Of a stretch of DNA of 64,000 nt, positions 34,326-44,141 are shown one piece after another. Position 1 is the first letter of the stretch. The number at the start of each line of letters is the position of its first letter. The position numbers and the translations under genes are program-made. Under the pieces are notes generated by a model. That model did not search any database. It was not told the origin of the DNA and worked only from the letters and a program-made list of their open reading frames with translations. Origin of the DNA: Leeuwenhoekiella aequorea (GTDB taxonomy: Bacteria; Bacteroidota; Bacteroidia; Flavobacteriales; Flavobacteriaceae). The stretch is from positions 32,369-96,368 of the forward strand of contig NZ_QOVM01000008.1 in NCBI RefSeq assembly GCF_004104375.1, read 5' to 3'.

Positions 34326-37300
34326 ATGGGCTTATTAGATAAAGTATTAAAGGTATTTGTAGGAGACAAGTCAAAACAAGATGTCGCCTCTATACAACCT
34401 ATTGTTGAAAAAATAAAAAGCTTCGAATCTCAACTCGAGAAACTTTCTCACGATGAATTGAGGCAAAAAACTACTGAGTTTAAAGCTAAAATTGCTAACG
34501 CTCTCGCAGATAATAATGCTGCTCAACTTAAATTACAGTCAGAAGCAGATGAGACTGAGGATATAGATCGCAAAGAAGAGATCTACTCAGAAATAGATAA
34601 GCTAAAGGATGACGCGTACACTATAAGCGAGCAGGTACTTAATGATATTTTACCAGAAGCTTTTGGCGTTGTTAAAGAAACTGCTAAACGTTTTTACCAC
34701 AACACGTCTATTAAAGTTACCGCAAACGCATTTGATCGCGAATTGAGTGCAGAAAAAGATTATGTCACCTTAGATGGTGATCACGCAGTCTGGGCTAATA
34801 GCTGGGATGCAGCTGGTAAAGCAATTACGTGGGATATGATACATTACGATGTACAGCTCATAGGTGGTGTGGCAATGCACCAAGGTAAAATTGCTGAGAT
34901 GCAAACAGGTGAGGGTAAAACACTAGTGGCTACTCTTCCGGTTTATTTAAATGCGCTTACTGGAAAAGGGGTTCACTTAGTAACAGTAAATGATTACTTA
35001 GCTAAAAGGGATAGTGCCTGGATGGCACCTTTGTTTAATTTTCACGGTCTTACCCTTGATTGTATAGATTTTCATAAGCCTAACTCAGCAGCGCGTCGCA
35101 AAGCATACGCAGCAGATATAACTTACGGTACAAATAATGAATTTGGTTTTGACTACCTAAGAGATAATATGGCTCACGCGCCAAATGATCTGGTACAACG
35201 CGCTCCTAATTATGCAATTGTTGATGAGGTCGACTCGGTACTTGTAGATGATGCCCGTACCCCATTAATTATTTCTGGGCCTGTTCCTAAAGGGGATCAA
35301 CACGAGTTTGATGCTTTAAAACCTAAAATTGATAGCTTAGTTAATTTGCAACGCCAGCAATTAACAGGTACGCTTTCAGAAGCCAAAAAATTAATAGCTT
35401 CCGGCGACACAAAAGAAGGAGCTATATTATTACTACGCGTTTACAGAGGTTTACCTAAAAACAAAGCGCTAATTAAATTTCTTAGTGAAGAGGGAATTCG
35501 CTTACTGCTACAAAAAACTGAAAATCAATATATGCAGGATAACAATCGCGAAATGCATGTGATTGACTCTGACCTATATTTTACAATAGATGAAAAAAAC
35601 AATCAGATAGAACTTACCGATAAAGGTATAGAGCATCTTTCTGGTAAAGACGATCCTAATTTCTTCATCATGCCAGAAATGGGCGTAGAAATTAATAAGA
35701 TCGAAAGCGCTAACTTAACTTCTGAAGAAGAAGCTGAAAAGAAAGAAGAACTTTTTAGAGAATTTAGCATTAAGAGTGAGCGTATTCATACGATGAATCA
35801 ATTGCTTAAAGCTTATACCTTATTTGAAAAGGACACTGAATACGTGGTAATGGACAACAAGGTAAAAATTGTTGATGAGCAAACTGGTCGTATTATGGAT
35901 GGGCGTCGTTACAGCGATGGCCTACATCAAGCTATCGAAGCAAAAGAAAATGTAAAAATTGAAGACGCTACTCAAACTTTTGCAACCGTAACGCTTCAGA
36001 ATTATTTTAGAATGTACCGCAAACTTTCAGGGATGACTGGTACAGCTGTTACAGAAGCAGGTGAACTTTGGGAAATTTACAAGTTAGATGTTGTAGAAAT
36101 CCCTACAAATCGCCCAATCGCACGAGATGATCGTGATGATAAAGTTTATAAAACTAAACGCGAGAAATATAATGCTGTTATAGACGAAGTACAAAATCTT
36201 GTAGATGCGGGAAGACCTGTACTTATAGGTACCACTTCGGTAGAAATCTCAGAATTGTTAGGTAAAATGCTTTCGTTAAGAAAAGTTCCTCACAATGTAT
36301 TAAACGCGAAGTTACATAAGAAAGAAGCAGATATTGTAGCAGATGCAGGTAATTCTGGTCAAGTAACTATTGCTACCAACATGGCAGGTCGTGGTACAGA
36401 TATTAAACTTAGCAAAGCTGTGAAAGATGCCGGTGGTCTCGCTATCATAGGTACAGAACGTCACGATTCAAGACGTGTAGACCGCCAGTTACGTGGTCGT
36501 GCCGGTCGTCAAGGTGATCCAGGCAGTTCGCAATTCTATGTTTCTTTAGAAGATAACTTAATGCGCCTTTTTGGTTCAGAACGTATCGCGAAAATGATGG
36601 ACCGTATGGGTCTTAAAGAAGGAGAAGTTATTCAACACGGAATGATTTCTAAATCTATAGAACGCGCTCAAAAGAAAGTAGAAGAAAATAACTTTGGGGT
36701 ACGTAAGCGATTACTAGAGTATGATGATGTGATGAATGCACAGCGTGAAGTAATTTACAAACGTCGCTACCATGCCTTGTTTGGGGAACGTCTGCGAGTA
36801 GATATCGCAAATATGATTTATGATACTTCTGAAGTAATTGCTGAAACAAATAAAGCGGCTCAGGATTATAAGAATTTCGAATTTGAATTAATTCGTTTCT
36901 TCTCAATGAGTAGTCCGGTTGATCAAAAGGAATTTGAGTCAACTTCAGCTAAACAACTAGCTTTAAAAGTTTATGATGCTGCTCTTGTACATTACAGAGA
37001 AAAAATGGAGCGCAACGCAGCAGTTGCCTTCCCTATCATAAGTAATGTTTATGAGAATCCAGATAGTAATTATGAGCGTATTGTTGTTCCTTTTTCTGAC
37101 GGTATCAAAGAACTTAAGGTTGTAACAAACCTTAAAGAAGCTTATGAGTCTAAAGGGAAACAGTTAATTACAGATTTTGAAAAGAATATAACATTAGCAA
37201 TAATTGATGACGCCTGGAAAACTCATTTACGTAAAATGGATGAGCTTAAACAAAGCGTTCAATTAGCTGTTCACGAGCAAAAAGACCCTTTATTAATTTA

Positions 37301-37685
37301 TAAGTTTGAAGCTTTTGAATTGTTTAAGCAAATGATTGACCAGGTTAATAAAGATGTAATTTCTTTCCTATTTAAAGGAGAATTACCTGTACAACAAGAA
37401 AGCCAGATTAGAGAAGCTCGACAAGTGAAGCAAGCTGAAAAAGTGCAAACAAGCAAAGAAGAAATTCCTAATCTTGATGAGCGCGCTTCACAAAACAGAT
37501 CTGCCGGCAACACGCAACCTCAACGTCAACAAGTAACTGAAACTATTACTCGTGAACGTCCTAAAATAGGTCGTAATGATAAAGTTACTATCAAGCACGT
37601 TATGAATGGCGAGAACAAATCGATGAAATTTAAACAAGCAATTCCATTACTAGATAATGGAGATTGGGTTCTTGTAGATGAATAA
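34326..37685 (+). CDS. secA: Preprotein translocase ATPase SecA
   Basis: 1119 residues, the long Bacteroidota form (enterobacterial SecA is about 900). MQTGEGKTLVATLPVYLNAL holds Walker A, DEVDSVLVDDARTPLIISGP the Walker B region, and GTDIKLSKAVKD and RAGRQGDPGSSQFY the second helicase domain. Extra segments include a stretch after residue 330 (QRQQLTGTLSEAKKL). The C-terminus lacks the Cys-rich zinc motif and ends KFKQAIPLLDNGDWVLVDE. It drives Sec-dependent export, on which T9SS substrates also depend. Confidence 0.98.
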   Translation: MGLLDKVLKVFVGDKSKQDVASIQPIVEKIKSFESQLEKLSHDELRQKTTEFKAKIANALADNNAAQLKLQSEADETEDIDRKEEIYSEIDKLKDDAYTISEQVLNDILPEAFGVVKETAKRFYHNTSIKVTANAFDRELSAEKDYVTLDGDHAVWANSWDAAGKAITWDMIHYDVQLIGGVAMHQGKIAEMQTGEGKTLVATLPVYLNALTGKGVHLVTVNDYLAKRDSAWMAPLFNFHGLTLDCIDFHKPNSAARRKAYAADITYGTNNEFGFDYLRDNMAHAPNDLVQRAPNYAIVDEVDSVLVDDARTPLIISGPVPKGDQHEFDALKPKIDSLVNLQRQQLTGTLSEAKKLIASGDTKEGAILLLRVYRGLPKNKALIKFLSEEGIRLLLQKTENQYMQDNNREMHVIDSDLYFTIDEKNNQIELTDKGIEHLSGKDDPNFFIMPEMGVEINKIESANLTSEEEAEKKEELFREFSIKSERIHTMNQLLKAYTLFEKDTEYVVMDNKVKIVDEQTGRIMDGRRYSDGLHQAIEAKENVKIEDATQTFATVTLQNYFRMYRKLSGMTGTAVTEAGELWEIYKLDVVEIPTNRPIARDDRDDKVYKTKREKYNAVIDEVQNLVDAGRPVLIGTTSVEISELLGKMLSLRKVPHNVLNAKLHKKEADIVADAGNSGQVTIATNMAGRGTDIKLSKAVKDAGGLAIIGTERHDSRRVDRQLRGRAGRQGDPGSSQFYVSLEDNLMRLFGSERIAKMMDRMGLKEGEVIQHGMISKSIERAQKKVEENNFGVRKRLLEYDDVMNAQREVIYKRRYHALFGERLRVDIANMIYDTSEVIAETNKAAQDYKNFEFELIRFFSMSSPVDQKEFESTSAKQLALKVYDAALVHYREKMERNAAVAFPIISNVYENPDSNYERIVVPFSDGIKELKVVTNLKEAYESKGKQLITDFEKNITLAIIDDAWKTHLRKMDELKQSVQLAVHEQKDPLLIYKFEAFELFKQMIDQVNKDVISFLFKGELPVQQESQIREARQVKQAEKVQTSKEEIPNLDERASQNRSAGNTQPQRQQVTETITRERPKIGRNDKVTIKHVMNGENKSMKFKQAIPLLDNGDWVLVDE

Positions 37686-37710
37686 GAAAACATCCTAAAA
37701 TTCTTTAAAA

Positions 37711-37737
37711 ACACCCGTTAATAACGGGTGTTTTTTG
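37711..37737 (+). terminator. secA terminator
   Basis: ACACCCGT (37711-37718), loop TAATA, ACGGGTGT (37724-37731), then TTTTTTG. Confidence 0.9.
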
Positions 37738-37847
37738 TTAATAACATTCGTGAAATCACTCCGAAATATTCTTCACACAAACTTAATATTGTAGCCAACA
37801 AAGAGACATCCAATACCCTTATTTTTATACCCTAACTACTTTATAAA

Positions 37848-38204
37848 TTGTACAGTAAAAATCGCTTACATCAAGAATTAAAAGAGGCTACTAATATGAA
37901 AGCCGTTGAGTTACGTGCCTGGTTGCGCACCGATATCGCACCATTAACCGTAGCTAATTATGACGATGCTCCATCTATGGATCAATCGAACAAACTTCTA
38001 GTGATTTTAATGAAAGATACCGAAGATCTAACAAAATCTGACTGTCTTTTTATTCAAAGCATTTTGCAGCGTATTAAATATATTAAAAATACAAGAAGCC
38101 GAGTTCCTCATACTAAACTAGACTGGGAAAACTCATTACGCAACTTGGGTTATGATGTGAAAAAGAAAGATCAAGCGAAGAAAAAAGTAAAAGAATTTAA
38201 TTAA
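37848..38204 (+). CDS. DUF3140-like small protein
   Basis: 118 residues if translation starts at TTG (37848), or 102 from the ATG at 37896. The region LHQELKEATNMKAVELRAWL, then SNKLLVILMKDTEDLTKSD and a C-terminal LDWENSLRNLGYD, resembles what I recall of DUF3140 proteins. Because the resemblance begins upstream of the ATG, the TTG or another early start seems right. Function unknown. The family call is from memory and needs a profile search. Confidence 0.6.
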   Translation: MYSKNRLHQELKEATNMKAVELRAWLRTDIAPLTVANYDDAPSMDQSNKLLVILMKDTEDLTKSDCLFIQSILQRIKYIKNTRSRVPHTKLDWENSLRNLGYDVKKKDQAKKKVKEFN

Positions 38205-38325
38205 TTCTCGCTTACAAACCACCAGCCACACCTACCCTTTTATTTATACATACTTCTCCTAAGCACAGAATATTTCTATAATTAATTTTTTATAGTATCT
38301 TCATAATTGCTTTAATACTTGAGTT

Positions 38326-38802
38326 ATGACATTTCCACGTCTAGAACTGAAATGGGCTTTTATCTACACCATATTTTTGTTGGTTTGGATGTGTGTTGAG
38401 CGCTTTTTAGGCTGGCACGATGAGAAAATTAACGAGCATCATCTCTACACTCTATTCTTTTATTTACCGGCTATTGCCATTTATTTTATCGCTTTAATAG
38501 ACAAAAGAAATAATTTCTACGGAGGAATAATCACCTATAAACAAGCTTTCATATCGGGATTAATTTTAACTGTATTCATTGCAATTCTAGCCATCCCCGC
38601 TCAAATTATCATTAGTGAAGTTATTAGTCCGTATTATTTTAAAAATGTAATAGAATATGCAGTTTCTAGTGGCATAGCAAGTCCCGAAGAAGCTAAAGAG
38701 TTATTTAATTTAAAAAGATACTTAATTCAATCTGTGGTAAGTAGTTTAACATTTGGATTTGTTATAACTGCAATAGTTTCCGCATTTATTAAAAGGAAAT
38801 AA
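38326..38802 (+). CDS. DUF4199 membrane protein
   Basis: 158 residues with four hydrophobic segments (about 10-25, 40-58, 75-98, 135-155). LKWAFIYTIFLLVWMCVERFLGWHDEKI followed by ITYKQAFISGLILTVF is the DUF4199 layout common in Bacteroidota. Inner-membrane location is inferred; function is unknown. It stands 121 nt after the previous gene and 44 nt before the HAD phosphatase gene. Confidence 0.85.
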   Translation: MTFPRLELKWAFIYTIFLLVWMCVERFLGWHDEKINEHHLYTLFFYLPAIAIYFIALIDKRNNFYGGIITYKQAFISGLILTVFIAILAIPAQIIISEVISPYYFKNVIEYAVSSGIASPEEAKELFNLKRYLIQSVVSSLTFGFVITAIVSAFIKRK

Positions 38803-38846
38803 AGCGGTTATTCTTTATTGAAAAATGCTTGTGTTATCTTTGAATA

Positions 38847-39665
38847 ATGGAAAGAAAACTAAAACTTCTTTGTTCTGATATCGATGGAACAATACTCAAT
38901 ACAGATCGTGATATTGCTCCCGAAACAGCATTGGCATTTGCAAAGCTACCTAAAGATTTTCCGATAATACTGGCATCTTCACGGATGCCTTCTGCGATGT
39001 ATTATGTGCAAGAGAAAATAGGTGCACACGGGAGTCCGTTAATTTGCTACAACGGCGGGCTAGTCCTTGACAGCAGAGGATCAACTTTGCATAGTCACAC
39101 GGTCTCACTTGCCTTTCTAGATACGGTAATCCAACATCAAAAGAATTTTGATTACAACATTAGCACATATTGCACAGATACCTGGAGAACTGCTGAAGAA
39201 GATTACTGGACCACACGCGAAATAAGAACTACTCGCGTAGAACCCGTTCTAATACCATTAGAGGATCATATTGCCATATTAGAGGCAATTAATGAACAAC
39301 CTCATAAAATTATGTGTATGGGTAATCCTGAGGCTTTAGACGATTTAATTAAGGTGCTGGAGAAAGAGCATGGAAGTGAAGCACACTTCTACAGATCTAA
39401 GGATACGTATCTTGAAATAAGTGCAAAAAATATAGATAAAAGCACTGCGCTCGAACAGCTCATTAGAGACACCTATAATCTAGAAATGGAGGATGTGATT
39501 GCATTTGGCGATAATTATAATGATATTACAATGATTAAAAATGTAGGATTCGGAATTGCTGTTGCAAATGCTACACAAGAAGTGAAAGAAGTTGCAGACT
39601 ATGTAAGTGATTTTTCTAATAAAGAGAACGCAGTTGCACTAGCAATTGAAAAGTTTCTTCATTAA
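38847..39665 (+). CDS. Cof-type HAD-family phosphatase
   Basis: 272 residues. LLCSDIDGTILNT (residues 7-19) is HAD motif I with the nucleophilic Asp, SSRMP motif II, a conserved Lys lies in NIDKSTAL, and FGDNYNDITMIKNVGFGIAVANA is motif IV. The large C2B cap between motifs II and III marks the Cof subfamily, which acts on sugar phosphates and FMN. A TATCTTTG box (38835-38842) sits 4 nt before the ATG. Confidence 0.92.
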   Translation: MERKLKLLCSDIDGTILNTDRDIAPETALAFAKLPKDFPIILASSRMPSAMYYVQEKIGAHGSPLICYNGGLVLDSRGSTLHSHTVSLAFLDTVIQHQKNFDYNISTYCTDTWRTAEEDYWTTREIRTTRVEPVLIPLEDHIAILEAINEQPHKIMCMGNPEALDDLIKVLEKEHGSEAHFYRSKDTYLEISAKNIDKSTALEQLIRDTYNLEMEDVIAFGDNYNDITMIKNVGFGIAVANATQEVKEVADYVSDFSNKENAVALAIEKFLH

Positions 39666-39700
39666 CTATAGAATTAGAATTTAGTAACTAATAGAAAAAA

Positions 39701-39724
39701 AAGCGCCCGAGGGCGCTTTTTTTT
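39701..39724. terminator. Bidirectional terminator between HAD and ABC1-kinase genes
   Basis: AAGCGCC (39701-39707), loop CGAG, GGCGCTT (39712-39718), flanked by an A-run on the left and a T-run on the right. It serves convergent transcription from both sides. Confidence 0.85.
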
Positions 39725-39835
39725 ATTCTTAATTTCATTACCTTATTAAAAGCGAGAGGCGCCCTCCAACCAAAAAGTGCGCCTCTCAAAACAACCTAAC
39801 CAATAATCTTACTAACCAATTATTATCTTCAATTA

Positions 39836-41146
39836 TTAATTCAAATATTTTGTGTAATTATTTACTGTAATTTTTGCACCTAGATCGTGCATTAAATTAT
39901 ACAAACCAAAAAAGGTTCTGTTTATATATAAAAAATGCTTGCTTCCCCTATTCCCGTTCATTTTACGCAATTGGGTATCCTTAGAATACTTATCACTTAG
40001 ATCTGCAATATGGGCAAAAAATGACTCATCGCTAAAATCAAAGATTTCGTGATGAAATGGCTTAGTAAATAAACTAAGCATCTCGTGAAACAACTCTGAA
40101 AAGAATTTAAGCTCTTCGTCAGAATCATCTGCTCTCAGAATCTCTAACTCAAACATTTTATTTCTAAAAATATCTGGGTTATTGATATTTTCAGGTTTAG
40201 CTAATTCAAAATAGGGAGTGTAGAATTCTTCAGGAACTTTTTTAATGCAACCAAAATCGATTGCGATTAAATTATTCTCTGAATCTACTAAGAAATTACC
40301 TGGATGAGGATCTGCATGTACTGCTTTTAAATGATGCATTTGATACATATAAAAATCCCACAGGGCCTGCCCTATTTTATCTGCAGCAACTTGATCTTGA
40401 TTATAAGCTGTAAATTCACTTAAATGCTCTCCAGTCATCCAGTCCATTGTGATGATTCGTTCACTTGATAAATCTGGATAATAATTAGGAAATTTTAAGT
40501 TCGGAATTACACTACATTTTTCAGTAATCGACATACTTTGACTTACTTCTAAAATATAGTCTGTCTCTTCTAAGAGCTTGTCTTCGACTTCCTGAAAATA
40601 CTTTTCTTTGTCCTTACCTTTTAGATTAAACATCCGGCTAGCAATAGGCTTCACTAGAGCCAAATCACTACTAATACTATCTGCAACTCCCGGGTATTGT
40701 ATTTTCACAGCAAGATTTTTCCCATCTAATGTTGCCTTGTGCACCTGACCGATACTAGCAGCATTTACACTTTGAGTTGTGAATGTATCAAATATCTCTT
40801 CCGGATATTTATCTAAATATTTTTTAAACGTTTTTCTCACTAAGGGTGCAGACAATGGTGGTACAGAAAATTGGGATAGTGAGAACTTCTCCACATATGC
40901 CTTTGGCAATATGTTTTTTTCCATACTTAACATTTGTGCTACTTTAAGCGCACTACCCTTTAAACTTTTTAAGCCATCGTATATATCTTCAGCATTTTCG
41001 GAATCTAACTCTTCTCGAGTTAATTCGCCATTAAATGCTTTCTTTCCGTAATATTTTGCATAATTACCCCCTACTTTCACGCCGGTTCGAACTAACTGTG
41101 AAGCACGCTGTAATTTATTAGTTGGGATGTAATCTATCGTTTTCAT
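39836..41146 (-). CDS. ABC1/AarF/UbiB-family atypical kinase
   Basis: 436 residues. LKGSALKVAQMLSMEKNILPKAY (from about residue 63) is the KxGQ-like motif, NLAVKIQYPGV contains the ATP-site Lys, and HADPHPGNFLVDSENNLIAIDFG the catalytic HxDxHPGN and DFG. Family members affect quinone and lipid metabolism. The gene follows a TetR-like regulator by 6 nt, forming a two-gene unit divergent from htpG. Confidence 0.93.
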   Translation of the reverse strand: MKTIDYIPTNKLQRASQLVRTGVKVGGNYAKYYGKKAFNGELTREELDSENAEDIYDGLKSLKGSALKVAQMLSMEKNILPKAYVEKFSLSQFSVPPLSAPLVRKTFKKYLDKYPEEIFDTFTTQSVNAASIGQVHKATLDGKNLAVKIQYPGVADSISSDLALVKPIASRMFNLKGKDKEKYFQEVEDKLLEETDYILEVSQSMSITEKCSVIPNLKFPNYYPDLSSERIITMDWMTGEHLSEFTAYNQDQVAADKIGQALWDFYMYQMHHLKAVHADPHPGNFLVDSENNLIAIDFGCIKKVPEEFYTPYFELAKPENINNPDIFRNKMFELEILRADDSDEELKFFSELFHEMLSLFTKPFHHEIFDFSDESFFAHIADLSDKYSKDTQLRKMNGNRGSKHFLYINRTFFGLYNLMHDLGAKITVNNYTKYLN

Positions 41147-41152
41147 AGGTTC

Positions 41153-41842
41153 TTAATTGGATCTTGAAAAATTCTCTTTAAATATAAATTTCCCAAAATC
41201 AAGAATACTTTCTAATGGTGTAGTATTGAACACATCAAAAATTGCGTTTACTGACTTTTCTATAGCTACATCGGTTTTTTCAAAACGAGCAGAATTGTCG
41301 TCTATCCAAAATTTAATCAAGAATAAAGTTTGCAACCAAGCACCCTCACTAAATATCGAAACCGGGTTTTTAGTAAGACGTGATGATTTTTCCTCGTTAG
41401 CTTCCTCTATCAAGTTACCTGCAAAATCTCTCACTTTCAATCTTAAATCTCTCAATTGACCTAAACTTTTTAAAGCATCCTTTTGCTCTTGCAAAGCAAA
41501 AAGCACATAACTACGATTTGCAGTTAAAACCTCAAAAAAAGTGTAAAAAAATGAAAGCATTTTCTCCCTGTTCGGGTATGTTGCGTAGGCTGGATTCTTG
41601 TATAATACCGCAACCGTATTTTCATAAAAACTCACCCAAATATTTTCTCTTATACCCTGAAAAGAACCAAAATAATTATAGAAAGCACCTTCCTCGATAT
41701 TATGGTCTTTACAAAACTTAAATACCGAAAATGGTCGATGACCATTTTCTAAAACATACTCCATATACATTGTCGTAATTGACTCTTTAGAGAGACTGGG
41801 AGCAATTTGTTTAATAGTGTTTTTTTTATTTGTGGTAGCCAT
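41153..41842 (-). CDS. TetR-family transcriptional regulator
   Basis: 229 residues. The N-terminal helix-turn-helix is visible as TTMYMEYVLENGHRPFSVFKFCKDHNIEEGAFYNYFGSF... (residues 23-60, HTH ending with the YNYFGS motif). The C-terminal helical domain should bind a ligand. It is cotranscribed with the ABC1 kinase and lies 237 nt from htpG. A symmetric sequence over the htpG promoter is a possible binding site. Confidence 0.85.
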   Translation of the reverse strand: MATTNKKNTIKQIAPSLSKESITTMYMEYVLENGHRPFSVFKFCKDHNIEEGAFYNYFGSFQGIRENIWVSFYENTVAVLYKNPAYATYPNREKMLSFFYTFFEVLTANRSYVLFALQEQKDALKSLGQLRDLRLKVRDFAGNLIEEANEEKSSRLTKNPVSIFSEGAWLQTLFLIKFWIDDNSARFEKTDVAIEKSVNAIFDVFNTTPLESILDFGKFIFKENFSRSN

Positions 41843-41940
41843 ATCTTATTGGTTTACTGATGTAAATTTAAAACTGTTTAACCCCTAATCAAAAAAAGTA
41901 AACAAAATCTTTAGTTAAAGTTCTTTCAGCAATTTTGAAA

Positions 41941-41971
41941 GTTGTGTCAGTTTGTCACAACCCTACATTTG
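41941..41971 (+). promoter_or_regulatory. Predicted htpG promoter with a symmetric operator-like sequence
   Basis: TTG (41942-41944), 19 nt, TACATTTG (41964-41971) is a consensus promoter; the leader to htpG would be about 100 nt. GTTGTGtCA (41941-41949) and TGtCACAAC (41953-41961) are inverted arms with one mismatched pair around a 3-nt centre. The palindrome covers the spacer between the two boxes, so a dimeric repressor bound there would block transcription. Confidence 0.6.
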
Positions 41972-42079
41972 GTACTTTTTTTGACTTTAGGGAAGAGAAT
42001 CTGGTAGTATTACTAGGTCACGAATTAAAACATAAATAATCCGATAAATTAGTCGGCTATTTTAAAAAAATCATACACT

Positions 42080-43969
42080 ATGTCTACAGGTAAAATTAAT
42101 GTTGCTGTTGAGAACATTTTTCCGCTAATCAAGAAATTCTTGTACAGTGACCATGAAATCTTTTTAAGAGAATTAGTTTCAAATGCAACTGATGCTACGC
42201 TAAAATTAAAGCACCTAACTAATATAGGTGAAGCTAGTGTAGAATATGGGAATCCTATAATCGAAGTTAAAGTCGATAAAGAGGAAAAAACCATCCGTAT
42301 TATTGACCAAGGTCTTGGTATGACTGAAGAAGAAGTTCAGAAATACATTAATGAAGTTGCATTTTCTGGAGCAGAAGAATTTTTAGATAAATATAAAGAT
42401 TCGGCTAAAGATAGTGGTATTATAGGTCATTTTGGACTTGGTTTTTATTCTGCATTTATGGTTGCTCGTAAAGTAGAAATTATAACTAAATCTTTTAAAG
42501 ATGAGCCAGCTGTACGTTGGGAATGTGATGGTTCTCCAGAATTTACACTTACTCCAGCAGATAAAACAGAACGTGGTACAGAAATCGTTTTACACGTTGC
42601 TGAGGATTCGGAAGAATTTTTAGAAGAAAATCGCATTAGTCAGTTGCTAAATAAGTACAACAAGTTTATGCCTGTGCCTATTAAATTTGGCACAACTGAA
42701 GAAGCAATACCATTACCTGAAGACGCTCCAGAAGATGCTGAAGCAGAAACTAAAACTGTTGACAATATAATCAACAACCCAAACCCGGCTTGGACAAAGC
42801 AACCTACAGATCTTGAAGAGAAAGATTATAACTCATTCTACCGCGAGTTATATCCTATGCAATTTGAGGAGCCTCTATTTCATATTCACTTAAATGTAGA
42901 TTATCCATTTAACTTAACTGGTATTTTATATTTCCCGCGTTTAGGACAGGATATGAATATCCAAAAAGATAAAATTCAGCTTTATCAAAACCAAGTTTAT
43001 GTAACAGATAATGTAGAAGGAATTGTACCAGAATTTTTAACGATGTTACGTGGTGTGATTGATTCTCCAGATATTCCACTTAACGTATCACGCTCATACT
43101 TACAAGCAGATGGAGCTGTTAAGAAGATATCAAGTTATATTACACGTAAGGTTGCAGATAAACTAAAATCACTTTTCAACGAAGATCGTGCAGATTTTGA
43201 AAAGAAATGGAATGATATCAAAGTAGTAATTGAATATGGTATGCTTAGCGAAGATAAATTCTTTGAAAAAGCAGATGCCTTTGCACTATATCCTACTGTA
43301 GATAATACCTATTACACTTTTGCAGAATTGCAAGAGAAAATTAAAGACACTCAGACAGATAAAGACGGTAAGCTTATAGTTCTTTATGCATCTAATAAAG
43401 ATTCGCAACATCAATATATTGAGGCTGCAAAAGCAAAAGGATATGAAGTACTTCTATTAGACTCTCCTATCGTTTCCCACTTATTACAAAAACTAGAAAC
43501 TTCTAAAGACAATATTAGCTTTGTACGTGTAGATGGAGACAATGTTGAAAGTCTTATTAAAAAAGATGAAGAACAAATCTCAAAACTTTCTGATGAGGAA
43601 AAAGAAAGTTTAAAAACACTTCTTGAAGAGACAATTGCAGATAAATCCTATACTGTAAAATTAGAAGCTATAGATAGTAGTGCAGCACCATTTATGATTA
43701 CTCAACCAGAATTTATGCGTCGTATGAAAGAGATGCAGGCAACTGGTGGCGGTGGTGGAATGTTTGGTATGGGGAACATGCCAGATATGTACAATGTAAT
43801 TGTTAACACTAACAGTGATCTTGTTAATGAGATTTTAGCAACTAAAACTAAAGAGAAACAAGAACGATTAATAACTCAGTCTATGGACCTTGCTCGTTTA
43901 TCTCAAGGTTTGCTAAAAGGAGAAGCTTTAACTAACTTTGTTAAGCGTTCCTATGAGATGATCAAATAG
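42080..43969 (+). CDS. htpG: Molecular chaperone HtpG (Hsp90)
   Basis: 629 residues, normal for bacterial Hsp90. The GHKL ATPase domain shows ELVSNATDATLKLK, IDQGLGMTEEEV and IGHFGLGFYSAFMV. The middle domain has an LNVSRSYLQ motif, and a dimerization domain ends the protein. It has its own predicted promoter and a terminator about 60 nt downstream. Confidence 0.97.
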   Translation: MSTGKINVAVENIFPLIKKFLYSDHEIFLRELVSNATDATLKLKHLTNIGEASVEYGNPIIEVKVDKEEKTIRIIDQGLGMTEEEVQKYINEVAFSGAEEFLDKYKDSAKDSGIIGHFGLGFYSAFMVARKVEIITKSFKDEPAVRWECDGSPEFTLTPADKTERGTEIVLHVAEDSEEFLEENRISQLLNKYNKFMPVPIKFGTTEEAIPLPEDAPEDAEAETKTVDNIINNPNPAWTKQPTDLEEKDYNSFYRELYPMQFEEPLFHIHLNVDYPFNLTGILYFPRLGQDMNIQKDKIQLYQNQVYVTDNVEGIVPEFLTMLRGVIDSPDIPLNVSRSYLQADGAVKKISSYITRKVADKLKSLFNEDRADFEKKWNDIKVVIEYGMLSEDKFFEKADAFALYPTVDNTYYTFAELQEKIKDTQTDKDGKLIVLYASNKDSQHQYIEAAKAKGYEVLLLDSPIVSHLLQKLETSKDNISFVRVDGDNVESLIKKDEEQISKLSDEEKESLKTLLEETIADKSYTVKLEAIDSSAAPFMITQPEFMRRMKEMQATGGGGGMFGMGNMPDMYNVIVNTNSDLVNEILATKTKEKQERLITQSMDLARLSQGLLKGEALTNFVKRSYEMIK

Positions 43970-44007
43970 GAAGTTAGATCTTAGATTTGAGAAGCTAGAT
44001 CTTAAAT
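43970..44007 (+). repeat. Short direct repeat after htpG
   Basis: GAAGTTAGATCTTAGAT (43970-43986) and GAAGCTAGATCTTAAAT (43991-44007) are direct copies with 15 of 17 matches and a 21-nt period, located between the htpG stop and its terminator. Confidence 0.6.
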
Positions 44008-44025
44008 CCTAACTTAAATATTAAG

Positions 44026-44051
44026 AGCCACTCGTTTTGAGTGGCTTTTTT
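44026..44051 (+). terminator. htpG terminator
   Basis: AGCCACTC (44026-44033), loop GTTTT, GAGTGGCT (44039-44046), then a T-run. Confidence 0.88.
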
Positions 44052-44141
44052 TATAGCTACTGTTTTCTAACGTTTCTTTAACCCTCAATCGCAAAGCTTT
44101 AATCCGTTTATTAGTAAATTCACATATACTAAATACTTATT

